Part shown: piece after piece, positions 33,510 through 41,421 of the stretch
How positions within the stretch are numbered: position 1 is the first letter of the stretch
Layout: each line of letters starts with the position of its first letter
Source: JAGOCV01 sp049445855
GTDB taxonomy: Bacteria; Pseudomonadota; Gammaproteobacteria; Burkholderiales; Burkholderiaceae_C
Length of the DNA stretch: 64,000 nucleotides
Assembly: GCF_049445855.1 (NCBI RefSeq)
Contig: NZ_JBMSDV010000001.1
Coordinates: 1,302,001 to 1,366,000 of the forward strand
Direction of reading: 5' to 3'
Position numbers and translations under genes: made by a program
The notes under the pieces: model-generated
The model's database searches: none
The model's input: only the letters and a program-made list of their open reading frames with translations
What the model was told of the DNA's origin: nothing

Positions 33510-35657
33510 TCAGGCCTTGAGGTATTCCGCCCGTGTTGCGAGCCAGCGTGCCACGTGACGTTGCGCCAGATCGGGATGGGCATCGAGCATCAATGGCGCG
33601 AGTTCACGCGCCCATTGCAGGAGTGACGCATCTTCCGTCAGGTCGGCAAAGCGAAGCAACGGCGCGCCGGACTGGCGCGCACCGAGGAATTCACCCGGGC
33701 CGCGGATTTCCAGGTCGCGCCGTGCAATCTCGAAGCCGTCCTGCGTCTCGGCCATCGCGCGAAGGCGCGCACGCGCGGTCTCGCCGAGGCGCCCGCCCTC
33801 GCCCGTCGCATACATGAGCACGCAGGCCGACGCGGCCGCGCCGCGTCCCACGCGTCCACGCAGCTGGTGCAACTGCGACAGGCCGAAGCGCTCCGCGTGC
33901 TCGATGACCATGAGCGAGGCATTCGGCACATCCACGCCGACTTCGATGACCGTCGTCGACACCAGCACGCCCATCTGCCCGCCGGTGAAAAGCGCCATCA
34001 CCGCCTTCTTTTCGGCAACAGGCATGCGCGAATGCAACAGGCCGACGAGCACCGGTTCGCCCGACGGGCCGCGCAGGCCGCGCAGGCCGTGCAGCGCCGC
34101 CGACAGCGCCTCGTGCGTGGCCGTCGCATTCGTCAGGTCCAGCGCCTCGCTTTCCTCGATCAGCGGGCAGACCCAGTACACCTGCCGCCCTTGCCCGATC
34201 TGCGCACGGATGCGCTCGACGACTTCGTCGCGCCGCGAGTCGGCGACGACCCTGGTGACGATCGGCGTGCGTCCAGGCGGCAACTCGTCGATGTTGGAAA
34301 CATCCAGATCGGCGTAGTAGCTCATCGCGAGCGTGCGCGGGATCGGCGTCGCACTCATCATCAGCATGTGCGGCTCCTGCCCTGACGACGCCATCTTCGC
34401 GCGCAGGGCCAGCCGCTGCGCCACGCCGAAGCGGTGCTGCTCGTCGATCACGGCGAGCGCAAGCCGCTGGAACTGCACCTGCTCCTGGATCACCGCGTGC
34501 GTGCCCACCACCAGCGCGGCTTCGCCGCTGGCGATCAGCGCCAGCATCTCGTTGCGCTCTTTCTTCTTCTGGCTGCCGGTGAGCCACGCCACGCGCTTGC
34601 CCAGCGGCGCGAGCAGTGGCTCCAGCCAGCCGATGAGCTTGCGGAAATGCTGCTCGGCGAGGATTTCCGTCGGTGCCATCAACGCGCACTGCCAGTCCTC
34701 ATCGATCGCCAGGCACGCAGCCAACGCGGCCACGATGGTCTTCCCCGAGCCCACATCGCCTTGCAGCAGGCGGTGCATCGGCACGGTGCGCGCAAGATCG
34801 TTCGCGATCTCCTCGCCCACGCGACGCTGCGCGTTGGTAAGCATGAAAGGCAACGCGGCCAGCAACCGCTCGTGCAAGCCATCGCGCTTCGCCACGAGCG
34901 CGGGCGCGCGCAAGGCATCGCGATCGCGGCGCGACTGCAGTTGCGACAACTGCTGCGCCAGCAACTCCTCCGCCTTCAGCCGCTGCCACGCGGGATGGCT
35001 CCTGTCTTCCAGCGTGGCGAGCGAGACATCAGGCGTCGGGTGATGCAGGAATTGCAGCGACTCGCGCAACGGCCACGCCTTGGGCGGCAGATGCCCGGCG
35101 GGAATGGTCTCGTCCAGCGCGGCATGCGGCAGTGCGCCCAATACAGCGCGCCGCAGATACGGTTGCGGCAGACCGGCGACCGTCGAATACACCGGCGTCA
35201 GCGCCGTCGGCAGATCGGTGGCGGCCGATTTGCAGGTCGGATGCAGCATCTGCCAGCCGAGAAAGCCGCCGCGCAGTTCGCCGCGTGCGCGCACGTGCAT
35301 GCCCACGGCCAGCGCTTTCTGCTGCGACGGATAGAAATTGAAGAAGCGCAGCACGCAGACATCGGTACCGTCGTTCAGCGTCACCACCAACTGGCGGCGC
35401 GGACGGTAGGCCACTTCGCAGGCCGTCACCTCGCCTTCGATCTGCACCGTGTCGCCCTCTCGCGCATCGGCCAGGCGCGTGACGCGCGTCTCGTCCTCGT
35501 AGCGCATGGGCAGGTGCAGCGCGATGTCGATGTCGCGCACGAGGCCGAGTTTGGCCATGGCCTTCTGTGCGGCACTTGCAGCACTTGCGGCATCGCTTCT
35601 GCCCGTCGCCTTGGACGGACTTTTCTCTTTCACGGGCGCGGCACCGGTCTTGGGCAT
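33510..35657 (-). CDS. recG: ATP-dependent DNA helicase RecG
   Basis: A 715-residue branch-migration helicase that processes stalled forks and Holliday junctions. An N-terminal wedge domain binds branched DNA. The helicase core has Walker A HRLLQGDVGSGKTIVAALAA, motif II VIDEQHRFGVAQRLAL (DEQH), then ATPIPRTLAMSYYADLDVSN and QLHQLRGRVGRGAAASACVL. The first ~35 residues are Ala/Lys/Ser-rich and probably disordered. Divergent from queA, with 44 bp between starts. It holds a short triplicated 9-bp stretch at 34067-34093. Confidence 0.97.
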   Translation of the reverse strand: MPKTGAAPVKEKSPSKATGRSDAASAASAAQKAMAKLGLVRDIDIALHLPMRYEDETRVTRLADAREGDTVQIEGEVTACEVAYRPRRQLVVTLNDGTDVCVLRFFNFYPSQQKALAVGMHVRARGELRGGFLGWQMLHPTCKSAATDLPTALTPVYSTVAGLPQPYLRRAVLGALPHAALDETIPAGHLPPKAWPLRESLQFLHHPTPDVSLATLEDRSHPAWQRLKAEELLAQQLSQLQSRRDRDALRAPALVAKRDGLHERLLAALPFMLTNAQRRVGEEIANDLARTVPMHRLLQGDVGSGKTIVAALAACLAIDEDWQCALMAPTEILAEQHFRKLIGWLEPLLAPLGKRVAWLTGSQKKKERNEMLALIASGEAALVVGTHAVIQEQVQFQRLALAVIDEQHRFGVAQRLALRAKMASSGQEPHMLMMSATPIPRTLAMSYYADLDVSNIDELPPGRTPIVTRVVADSRRDEVVERIRAQIGQGRQVYWVCPLIEESEALDLTNATATHEALSAALHGLRGLRGPSGEPVLVGLLHSRMPVAEKKAVMALFTGGQMGVLVSTTVIEVGVDVPNASLMVIEHAERFGLSQLHQLRGRVGRGAAASACVLMYATGEGGRLGETARARLRAMAETQDGFEIARRDLEIRGPGEFLGARQSGAPLLRFADLTEDASLLQWARELAPLMLDAHPDLAQRHVARWLATRAEYLKA
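34067..34093 (-). repeat. Triplicated 9-bp tandem repeat inside recG
   Basis: GGCCGCGCA occurs twice and is followed by GGCCGTGCA. It encodes an LRG-LRG duplication in a surface loop between helicase motifs. In-frame, so length variation would not break the gene. Confidence 0.8.
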
Positions 35658-35701
35658 GGGAGAATTCTGCCTCGGAACGGGCCTGTCCGGCCCTCAGGAT
35701 C

Positions 35702-36745
35702 ATGCGCACCTTCTCCCTTGGCGACTTCGATTTCGAGTTGCCCGAAACCCTGATTGCCCAGTACCCCATGGCCGAGCGCAGCAGCTCGCGCCTGCTCGAC
35801 GGTACCGGCACACACGCGGTCAACCGCGTGTTCCGCGAACTGCCCGGCCTGCTGTCCCCCGGCGACCTGCTGGTGTTCAACGACACCAAGGTCGTGAAGG
35901 CGCGGCTCTTCGGCGAGAAGCCCACGGGTGGCAAGCTCGAGTTGCTGATCGAACGCGTGCTCCACGGCAACGAAGTCGCCGCACACATGAAGGTGAGCAA
36001 GAAGCCGCCCGTCGGCACGGTGCTGGCGATGGTGGGCGGCTTCACCGCCACACTGCTCGGCCGCTGGCCCGATGCTGATGGCCCGCTGTTCCGCTTCGCA
36101 CTGAGCGATGAACCGCACGCCTTGATGGCCGCGCACGGCCACGTGCCGCTGCCGCCCTACATCACGCACGAAGACACGGCGGAAGACGAGACGCGCTACC
36201 AGACCGTCTTCGCGCGCGCCCCCGGCGCGGTGGCCGCACCGACGGCCGCGCTGCATTTCGACGAAGGCTTGCTCGCGATGATGGACTCGCGCGGCATCCA
36301 CCGTGCCAGCGTCACGCTGCACGTCGGCGCCGGGACTTTCCAGCCGGTGAAGACCGACAACCTGGCCGAGCACCGCATGCACAGCGAGTGGTATGAAGTG
36401 CCGGAGGCCACGCGCCACGCCATCCACGAGGCCAAGGCACGCGGCGCGCGCGTGGTGGCCGTCGGCACGACGACCGTGCGCACGCTCGAGTCATGGGCCG
36501 CGAGCGGCGTCGACAAAGGCGACACCGACATCTTCATCACGCCGGGCTTCGGGTTCCGTGTGGTGGACCGGCTCATCACCAACTTCCACCTGCCCAAAAG
36601 CACATTGATGATGCTCGTGAGCGCCTTTTCAGGCTACGAGCATGTGATGGCGCTGTATCGCCACGCGATTGCGCAGCAGTACCGCTTCTTCAGCTATGGG
36701 GATGCGATGCTGCTGGACCGCGCACAGCGATCCAGCGTGCTTTGA
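35702..36745 (+). CDS. queA: S-adenosylmethionine:tRNA ribosyltransferase-isomerase
   Basis: A 347-residue enzyme of queuosine synthesis that transfers the ribosyl part of SAM to preQ1 in tRNA, giving epoxyqueuosine. Typical sequences are FSLGDFDFELPETLIAQYP at the start, VFNDTKVVKARLFGEKPTGG, LHVGAGTFQPVK and ITNFHLPKSTLMMLVSAFSG near the end. ATG at 35702. The tgt gene acting one step earlier lies ~1.1 kb downstream on the same strand, with an unrelated minus-strand gene between them. Confidence 0.97.
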   Translation: MRTFSLGDFDFELPETLIAQYPMAERSSSRLLDGTGTHAVNRVFRELPGLLSPGDLLVFNDTKVVKARLFGEKPTGGKLELLIERVLHGNEVAAHMKVSKKPPVGTVLAMVGGFTATLLGRWPDADGPLFRFALSDEPHALMAAHGHVPLPPYITHEDTAEDETRYQTVFARAPGAVAAPTAALHFDEGLLAMMDSRGIHRASVTLHVGAGTFQPVKTDNLAEHRMHSEWYEVPEATRHAIHEAKARGARVVAVGTTTVRTLESWAASGVDKGDTDIFITPGFGFRVVDRLITNFHLPKSTLMMLVSAFSGYEHVMALYRHAIAQQYRFFSYGDAMLLDRAQRSSVL

Positions 36746-36756
36746 AGCACGGCCGA

Positions 36757-37686
36757 TCAGGCGCGGCTGACCGTGCCCTGGACGCCCTGCACGGAGGCGA
36801 TGCGCTCCAGCACGAACTGCGCATCTTCCTGCGTGGCCAGTTGCTCGATCACCACAAGGCTCGAACCCGTGCCGGCACCGCGCAGGCGCGCGGGGTAACC
36901 GGCGGCGCGCAAGCGCCCTGCCACCTGCAGCGCCTCGCGCGAATTGGCCGTGCGCAGCGCCACGACGCGCCATGCACCGTCGGTGATCGCCACGCCACCG
37001 CCCGGTTTGATCTCGGTCGAGTTCAGGAAGGTCGCGAGCTGGTCCGGCGTGGCATTGCCGACGGGTTGCACCGGTTTCTCGAAAAAGCGCGCCCAGAAGG
37101 CCGTCGGCTTGTCCAGAGACAGCTCGCCCTGGTCCTGCGACGCCACGGCCACCTTGCCTTCGAAGATGCAGACGGCGTCATGGGCCGCGTCGGTCATGCT
37201 CCAGAAGTCGGTACCGCGGATGCCCACGGTTGCGGTGCGCAGCGACACTTCGATCTCGCGTGCGCCGGCGGCCTTGGCCACCGAACTCGTCGCAAAACGG
37301 AAGAAGCCTTCGAGCAGCTTGAGCTGCGAACGCACGGCGGTACGGCCGGTTGCGGTGTCCACTTCAAGGCGCTGGACGGACAGCAGGGTCTTTTCGCCCA
37401 GACGGATGATGCTGCCTTCGGGCATGCGCAGCACCAGCGCGGCGCCGGCTGCGGTGTGCACTTCCTGCGAGCGGCTGACCGCGTCGCCGGGGGCGAGCGG
37501 CTCCCGTGCATCGTCGGTGCCGGTCCAGGCCGGCATCTGCACGGCTTCGACGGCCATGCGGGCCAGCGGTCCGCGGCTGGCGGAACGGGGGGCAGCGGCC
37601 TGCGCCGCGGGCAGTGTGGCCGCCGTGGCTCCGGCAACCATCGTGGCGCCGGTACGGGCGATCCAGTTTCTGCGGTTCATCTTCAT
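36757..37686 (-). CDS. FecR-domain protein with C-terminal SPOR-like domain, exported
   Basis: A 309-residue exported protein. The N-terminus, MKMNRRNWIARTGATMVAGA, is a twin-arginine-like signal ending near AAQAAA. The FecR domain (about residues 40-190) has GDAVSRSQEVHTAAGAALVL, EGSIIRLGEKTLLSVQRLEV and AREIEVSLRTATVGIRGTDF. The C-terminal ~70 residues, from AWRVVALRTANSREAL, look like a SPOR-type peptidoglycan-binding domain. Unlike true FecR regulators it has no inner-membrane anti-sigma part, and no fecI sigma gene is near. It probably acts in the periplasm or cell wall. It lies between queA and tgt on the opposite strand. Confidence 0.72.
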   Translation of the reverse strand: MKMNRRNWIARTGATMVAGATAATLPAAQAAAPRSASRGPLARMAVEAVQMPAWTGTDDAREPLAPGDAVSRSQEVHTAAGAALVLRMPEGSIIRLGEKTLLSVQRLEVDTATGRTAVRSQLKLLEGFFRFATSSVAKAAGAREIEVSLRTATVGIRGTDFWSMTDAAHDAVCIFEGKVAVASQDQGELSLDKPTAFWARFFEKPVQPVGNATPDQLATFLNSTEIKPGGGVAITDGAWRVVALRTANSREALQVAGRLRAAGYPARLRGAGTGSSLVVIEQLATQEDAQFVLERIASVQGVQGTVSRA

Positions 37687-37729
37687 TCGTCCTGACTTGG
37701 GGTTAACACTGATTTCTGTACGAAACCGG

Positions 37730-37756
37730 CATTTTGTTACCGGCCAGTACAAAATG
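37730..37756. promoter_or_regulatory. Inverted repeat between the FecR-SPOR gene and tgt
   Basis: CATTTTGT (37730-37737) and ACAAAATG (37749-37756) are separated by 11 bp in AT-rich DNA between divergent genes. It is a candidate regulator site; no regulator gene is adjacent. Confidence 0.4.
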
Positions 37757-37843
37757 TTCCTGATCCGTTTTCATGCGGATGGCGATCCCGTCCACTAAGT
37801 CACGCAGGCGCAGCCTGTTACAGCCTTCGCCGACAATCGCCGG

Positions 37844-39010
37844 ATGCTCGATTTCCAGATCCATAAGAAAGAAGGCCTCGCACGGCGCGGCACCCTCACG
37901 CTGAACCACGGCGTGGTCCAGACCCCCATCTTCATGCCCGTGGGCACCTACGGAACGGTCAAGGGCGTCATGCCCCGGTCGCTCCACGAAATGGGCGCGC
38001 AAATCATCCTGGGCAACACCTTCCACCTCTGGATGCGCCCGGGGCTGGACATCATGAAAAGCTTCGGCGGCCTGCACGGCTTCGAGCAGTGGGACAAGCC
38101 CATCCTCACCGACTCCGGCGGCTTCCAGGTCTGGAGCCTGGGCGCGATGCGCAAGATCACCGAGGAAGGCGTTCATTTCGCTTCGCCGGTGAACGGCGAC
38201 AAGCTGTTCATGTCGCCCGAAGTGAGCATGCAGATCCAGACCGTGCTCAATTCCGACATCGTCATGCAGCTGGACGAATGCACGCCCTACGAAACCAACG
38301 GCCACCTCACGACCGAGGCCGAAGCCCGCAAGTCGATGGAGATGAGCCTGCGCTGGGCACGCCGCAGCCAGGATGAATTCGCGCGGCTGGGCAACCCCAA
38401 CGCGCTGTTCGGCATCGTGCAGGGCGGCATGTTCGAGAACCTGCGCGCCGAATCGCTCGATGCGCTGGTGAAGATGGACTTCCCCGGTTACGCCATCGGC
38501 GGCGTGAGCGTGGGAGAGCCCAAGGACGAGATGCTGCGCATCATGGCGCACACGCCGCATCTGCTGCCCGAGAACAAGCCGCGTTACCTGATGGGCGTGG
38601 GCACACCGGAAGACCTGGTGGAGGGCGTGATGCAGGGCGTGGACATGTTCGACTGCGTGATGCCCACGCGCAATGCGCGCAACGGCACGATCTTCACGCG
38701 TTACGGCGACCTCAAGCTGCGCAATGCGCGCCACAAGTCGGACCACCAGCCGCTTGACCCCACCTGCACCTGCCACGCCTGCGCGGGCGCGTCAGGCATA
38801 CCGTGGAGCGAAGGGGGACGCGGTGGCTTCAGCCGCGCCTACATGCATCACCTGGACCGCTGCGGCGAAATGCTCGGCCCGATGCTGACCACCGTGCACA
38901 ACCTGCACTACTACCTGAACCTGATGCGCGAGATCCGCGAGGCGCTGGACGCCGGCCGCTTCGCGGACTTCAGGCGGCAGTTCGCCGCAGACCGCGCACG
39001 CGGCGTCTGA
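37844..39010 (+). CDS. tgt: tRNA-guanine(34) transglycosylase (queuine tRNA-ribosyltransferase)
   Basis: A 388-residue enzyme exchanging guanine-34 for preQ1 in Asp, Asn, His and Tyr tRNAs. Active-site stretches are PILTDSGGFQVWSLGAMRKI and GGVSVGEPKDEML. The zinc site lies in TCTCHACAGASG together with a later His in YMHHLDRCGE. The start is MLDFQIHKKEGLARRG at 37844. It works just before QueA in queuosine formation. Confidence 0.98.
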   Translation: MLDFQIHKKEGLARRGTLTLNHGVVQTPIFMPVGTYGTVKGVMPRSLHEMGAQIILGNTFHLWMRPGLDIMKSFGGLHGFEQWDKPILTDSGGFQVWSLGAMRKITEEGVHFASPVNGDKLFMSPEVSMQIQTVLNSDIVMQLDECTPYETNGHLTTEAEARKSMEMSLRWARRSQDEFARLGNPNALFGIVQGGMFENLRAESLDALVKMDFPGYAIGGVSVGEPKDEMLRIMAHTPHLLPENKPRYLMGVGTPEDLVEGVMQGVDMFDCVMPTRNARNGTIFTRYGDLKLRNARHKSDHQPLDPTCTCHACAGASGIPWSEGGRGGFSRAYMHHLDRCGEMLGPMLTTVHNLHYYLNLMREIREALDAGRFADFRRQFAADRARGV

Positions 39011-39037
39011 ACGGGCCGGCCTCAGCCCGCCCGTTTC
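39010..39037 (+). terminator. Possible terminator after tgt
   Basis: AACGGGC (39010-39016) pairs with GCCCGTT (39029-39035), followed by TCT. Located between convergent tgt and the small membrane-protein gene; the T-run is short. Confidence 0.4.
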
Positions 39038-39369
39038 TCGCCGGCCCGGTGCTTCATGCTCGCCGCGTTCGCGCTCGGGTTGACCGAGGGAACGTCTGCG
39101 CGGCGACGTGCCGTCTCGACGGCAGCCTCCAGCGCGTCGACCGACGACATCGCAACGCCCCGGCGCTGCGCTTCGGCGCGCAGCAGCTGGGTGGCCTGCA
39201 GTTCGGTGTCGGTGAATTCGCGCAGCTCTGCCGTGAGTTCACGGCGGCGTTTCACCAGCTGGACGGTCGGCGACTCCGTCGGTCGGGCGCGGCGCAACAA
39301 AAGGAATGCGGCCAGCACCACCAGTGCAGCGACGACGGCAACGATGATCTGGAAAATCGGGATGTCCAT
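39022..39369 (-). CDS. Small single-pass membrane protein with coiled-coil tail (hypothetical)
   Basis: A 115-residue protein. The N-terminus MDIPIFQIIVAVVAALVVLA continues into AFLLLRR, one clear transmembrane helix. The rest is cytoplasmic and rich in Arg, Glu and Ala, with a probable helix (VKRRRELTAELREFTDTELQ, then SSVDALEAAVETARRR). The ATG at 39369 has AAGGAAA about 8 nt upstream. I do not recognise a family. It is convergent with tgt and has no obvious partner. Confidence 0.6.
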   Translation of the reverse strand: MDIPIFQIIVAVVAALVVLAAFLLLRRARPTESPTVQLVKRRRELTAELREFTDTELQATQLLRAEAQRRGVAMSSVDALEAAVETARRRADVPSVNPSANAASMKHRAGEKRAG

Positions 39370-39495
39370 GTCTGTTTCCTTGAGACGGAATCTAGGCATG
39401 GTGTTCCGCGATACGGCCTGCTTTAACGTTTGGTCCGACGAAGTTACAAGCGCATGCGTTCCTGATGCGCGCGACCGAATTCTTTCCTATTCACT

Positions 39496-40305
39496 TCACG
39501 GCAGACGCAGTGTCTGCACCGGGTCAGCAAGCCCCGCACGCGGCATCCAGGCAAACACCGAATCCACCGTCACCGTCTCGATCCGATCGGAAAAGCGCTT
39601 CTCGTTCGGATGGTCGTCGAACGCGACGTTGGCCGAGCCCACGCGTCCACCCAGGCGGGTGAGCGGGCCCAGCCGCAGCGTGGTCGGCTCGTAGCCCTTG
39701 AACTGCAGCCAGGCCTGCGCCTGCTCGCGCGTGCGGATGCTGTCTTCCATCGCCATCGCGAGCTGCTCGACGACCCACTGGTTGGACTGCTGGTACTTGC
39801 GGCCCCAAACGTAGCTGACCATGTTGTACTCACGCACATGCAGAGCCGAGCGGCGCTGCGCGTCAGTCACCTGCGCCAGCAGCCGCTGCTGTACCAGCGG
39901 CTGCGGCACCACCCATGCGGCCTCGTAGCGCCAGAGGTCGTCGAGGAAGAATTCACCGAGCCCCTGGTTCCAGATGGCCGACACCGCCGTGCCGCACTGG
40001 TTCAGCTTGTGCAGAACGCGCCATGGGCCTTCGCCCTTCTTGTAGGCCATGCCCAGATGCGAATAGCGCAGGCCGTACTTGCCCAGGTCCTGCCCGGCGC
40101 GCGCCAGCACCACGACGCGCGTGCCGTTCTTCGCATGCTCGGCATCGAGCGCTTCCGAGGTGCGTTGCGCGAGCGTCATGCCGCGCTCGATGGTCTGCGG
40201 CGTGGGCTGGCGCGACTCGCACGAGCGGCCGGCATGCGCCGCCGGTGCGAACGCGGTGAACGCTACGAGTGCCGCAAGCGTGGTCCGGATCAGAACTTGC
40301 TTCAT
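39496..40305 (-). CDS. DUF2145 domain-containing exported protein
   Basis: A 269-residue exported protein of the DUF2145 family. The signal peptide is MKQVLIRTTLAALVAFTAFA, cleaved near AHAG. The mature part opens with a Cys (GRSCESRQPTP). Core segments are VVVLARAGQDLGKYGLRYSH, GPWRVLHKLNQCGTAVSAIW and MVSYVWGRKYQQSNQWVVEQ. The His/Asn/Cys pattern is reminiscent of NlpC/P60-like or permuted papain folds, but this is not verified. It is the third gene of a minus-strand set with the small exported protein and the YiaA-like protein (8-bp gap to the preceding gene). Confidence 0.72.
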   Translation of the reverse strand: MKQVLIRTTLAALVAFTAFAPAAHAGRSCESRQPTPQTIERGMTLAQRTSEALDAEHAKNGTRVVVLARAGQDLGKYGLRYSHLGMAYKKGEGPWRVLHKLNQCGTAVSAIWNQGLGEFFLDDLWRYEAAWVVPQPLVQQRLLAQVTDAQRRSALHVREYNMVSYVWGRKYQQSNQWVVEQLAMAMEDSIRTREQAQAWLQFKGYEPTTLRLGPLTRLGGRVGSANVAFDDHPNEKRFSDRIETVTVDSVFAWMPRAGLADPVQTLRLP

Positions 40306-40313
40306 CGCCGACC

Positions 40314-40769
40314 TCACCACGTCACGCGCTCGTTGTGCAGCAAGGCACGCCCGAGCTCGTTGGGAATGTAGGCCAGCACTTCGCTCGCCGCCGAGAGCAC
40401 GATGCCCGTGCCGATGACGCTCACCGTCACGACCGTGCCGACACCCGCGACCGACGCGCCCACGCCCCGCCCCACGGTCTCGATGCTGATGCGCGCGCCG
40501 TCCGACGCACGCTCCAGCACATACACCGAGCCGCGCGCCGAGCTCCCGATGGCCTTCACCGTGAGCATCGTGCCGGCCGCACTGAGCACGACAGGCGCCG
40601 CACTCAGCGCCGCACCGCCGACAGACGCTGCGCCCACGACGGAAGCGACGGGCAGCATCGACAGCGCCACCGATGCTTCGCTCTGCGCACGCGCCGGTGC
40701 AGCAACGCCAACCACCAGGCTGGCGACCAGTGCGGCACGCACAACGAGTTTCTTCAAGGTCTTGTTCAT
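40314..40769 (-). CDS. Small exported hydrophobic protein (hypothetical)
   Basis: A 151-residue protein with a Sec signal (MNKTLKKLVVRAALVASLVV, cleavage near ARAQ). The mature part is rich in Ala, Val, Ser and Gly, with two hydrophobic stretches around residues 38-70 and 105-130 (VGTVVTVSVIGTGIVLSAAS). It is probably periplasmic or membrane-associated. It lies 12 bp after the YiaA-like gene and 8 bp before the DUF2145 gene, so the three are likely one transcript. Function unknown. Confidence 0.65.
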   Translation of the reverse strand: MNKTLKKLVVRAALVASLVVGVAAPARAQSEASVALSMLPVASVVGAASVGGAALSAAPVVLSAAGTMLTVKAIGSSARGSVYVLERASDGARISIETVGRGVGASVAGVGTVVTVSVIGTGIVLSAASEVLAYIPNELGRALLHNERVTW

Positions 40770-40781
40770 GGTTCTTTCCTC

Positions 40782-41279
40782 TTACTCGGACACCGCAGCC
40801 GGATGACGTTCGGCCTGTGCCTGCATGCGGCCTTGCAGGCGCGCTTCGGCCATGTCGGCTTCGTAGCGGTCACGCAGCGTCTTGGCCAGCGTGAACGCCG
40901 AGGTCACCAGGTACAGCCAGCTCACACCGAGGTAGGCCTTGTAGGTGATGTTGATTTCCATGCGTGCGAGGCCCCAGGCCGTGAGACCCATCGCAATCGC
41001 AAAGCCGCCCCACACCACCAGGTTCCACATCGGCACGCTGCTGCTCCTGTCGAGTTCGGCAGCCTGCTGGTCGCGCACGGCCTTGGACAGCACGAACACG
41101 GTGGACAGGCAGAACACATAACCCATCACCATGAAGGCGCGGTCGAGATCCTGGCCCGGGAGGTACGCCAGTCCCGTTCCGCACAGGAACAGGGCGAGCC
41201 CGAAAGACACCCAGACCTGGAGCTGCCAGGCGCGCGTGTCGCGTTGAACGATGAGGGGATGACGATTCGCGTTGGACAT
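40782..41279 (-). CDS. YiaA/YiaB-like inner-membrane protein
   Basis: A 165-residue protein with four predicted transmembrane helices arranged as two similar halves (about 20-70 and 90-135), e.g. WQLQVWVSFGLALFLCGTGL and MWNLVVWGGFAIAMGLTAWG. This matches the YiaAB two-helix domain. The C-terminal tail is charged and Gln/Ala-rich. The start at 41279 has AAGGAAGG about 8 nt upstream. An unusual hairpin (41298-41329) lies in its leader. Role unknown. Confidence 0.72.
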   Translation of the reverse strand: MSNANRHPLIVQRDTRAWQLQVWVSFGLALFLCGTGLAYLPGQDLDRAFMVMGYVFCLSTVFVLSKAVRDQQAAELDRSSSVPMWNLVVWGGFAIAMGLTAWGLARMEINITYKAYLGVSWLYLVTSAFTLAKTLRDRYEADMAEARLQGRMQAQAERHPAAVSE

Positions 41280-41297
41280 GTAGCCTTCCTTGGGGCT

Positions 41298-41329
41298 GTT
41301 GAACACGGAGCGGATGGTCCGCGTTCAAC
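41298..41329 (-). promoter_or_regulatory. 12-bp inverted repeat in the leader of the YiaA-like operon
   Basis: GTTGAACACGGA (41298-41309) and TCCGCGTTCAAC (41318-41329) match at 11 of 12 positions around an 8-bp loop. It sits 18 bp before the start codon. No U-tract follows on the minus strand, so it is more likely an operator or RNA structure than a terminator of the upstream opgD-like gene. Confidence 0.55.
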
Positions 41330-41421
41330 ACCTCGGGAGGGCCGGATTTCCATGCCGGTAGCGCCGGCAACGCCAGAAAGTCTCGCGGCGCGATACTTCC
41401 AGGCGCTGCTCAAGGCGCGCA

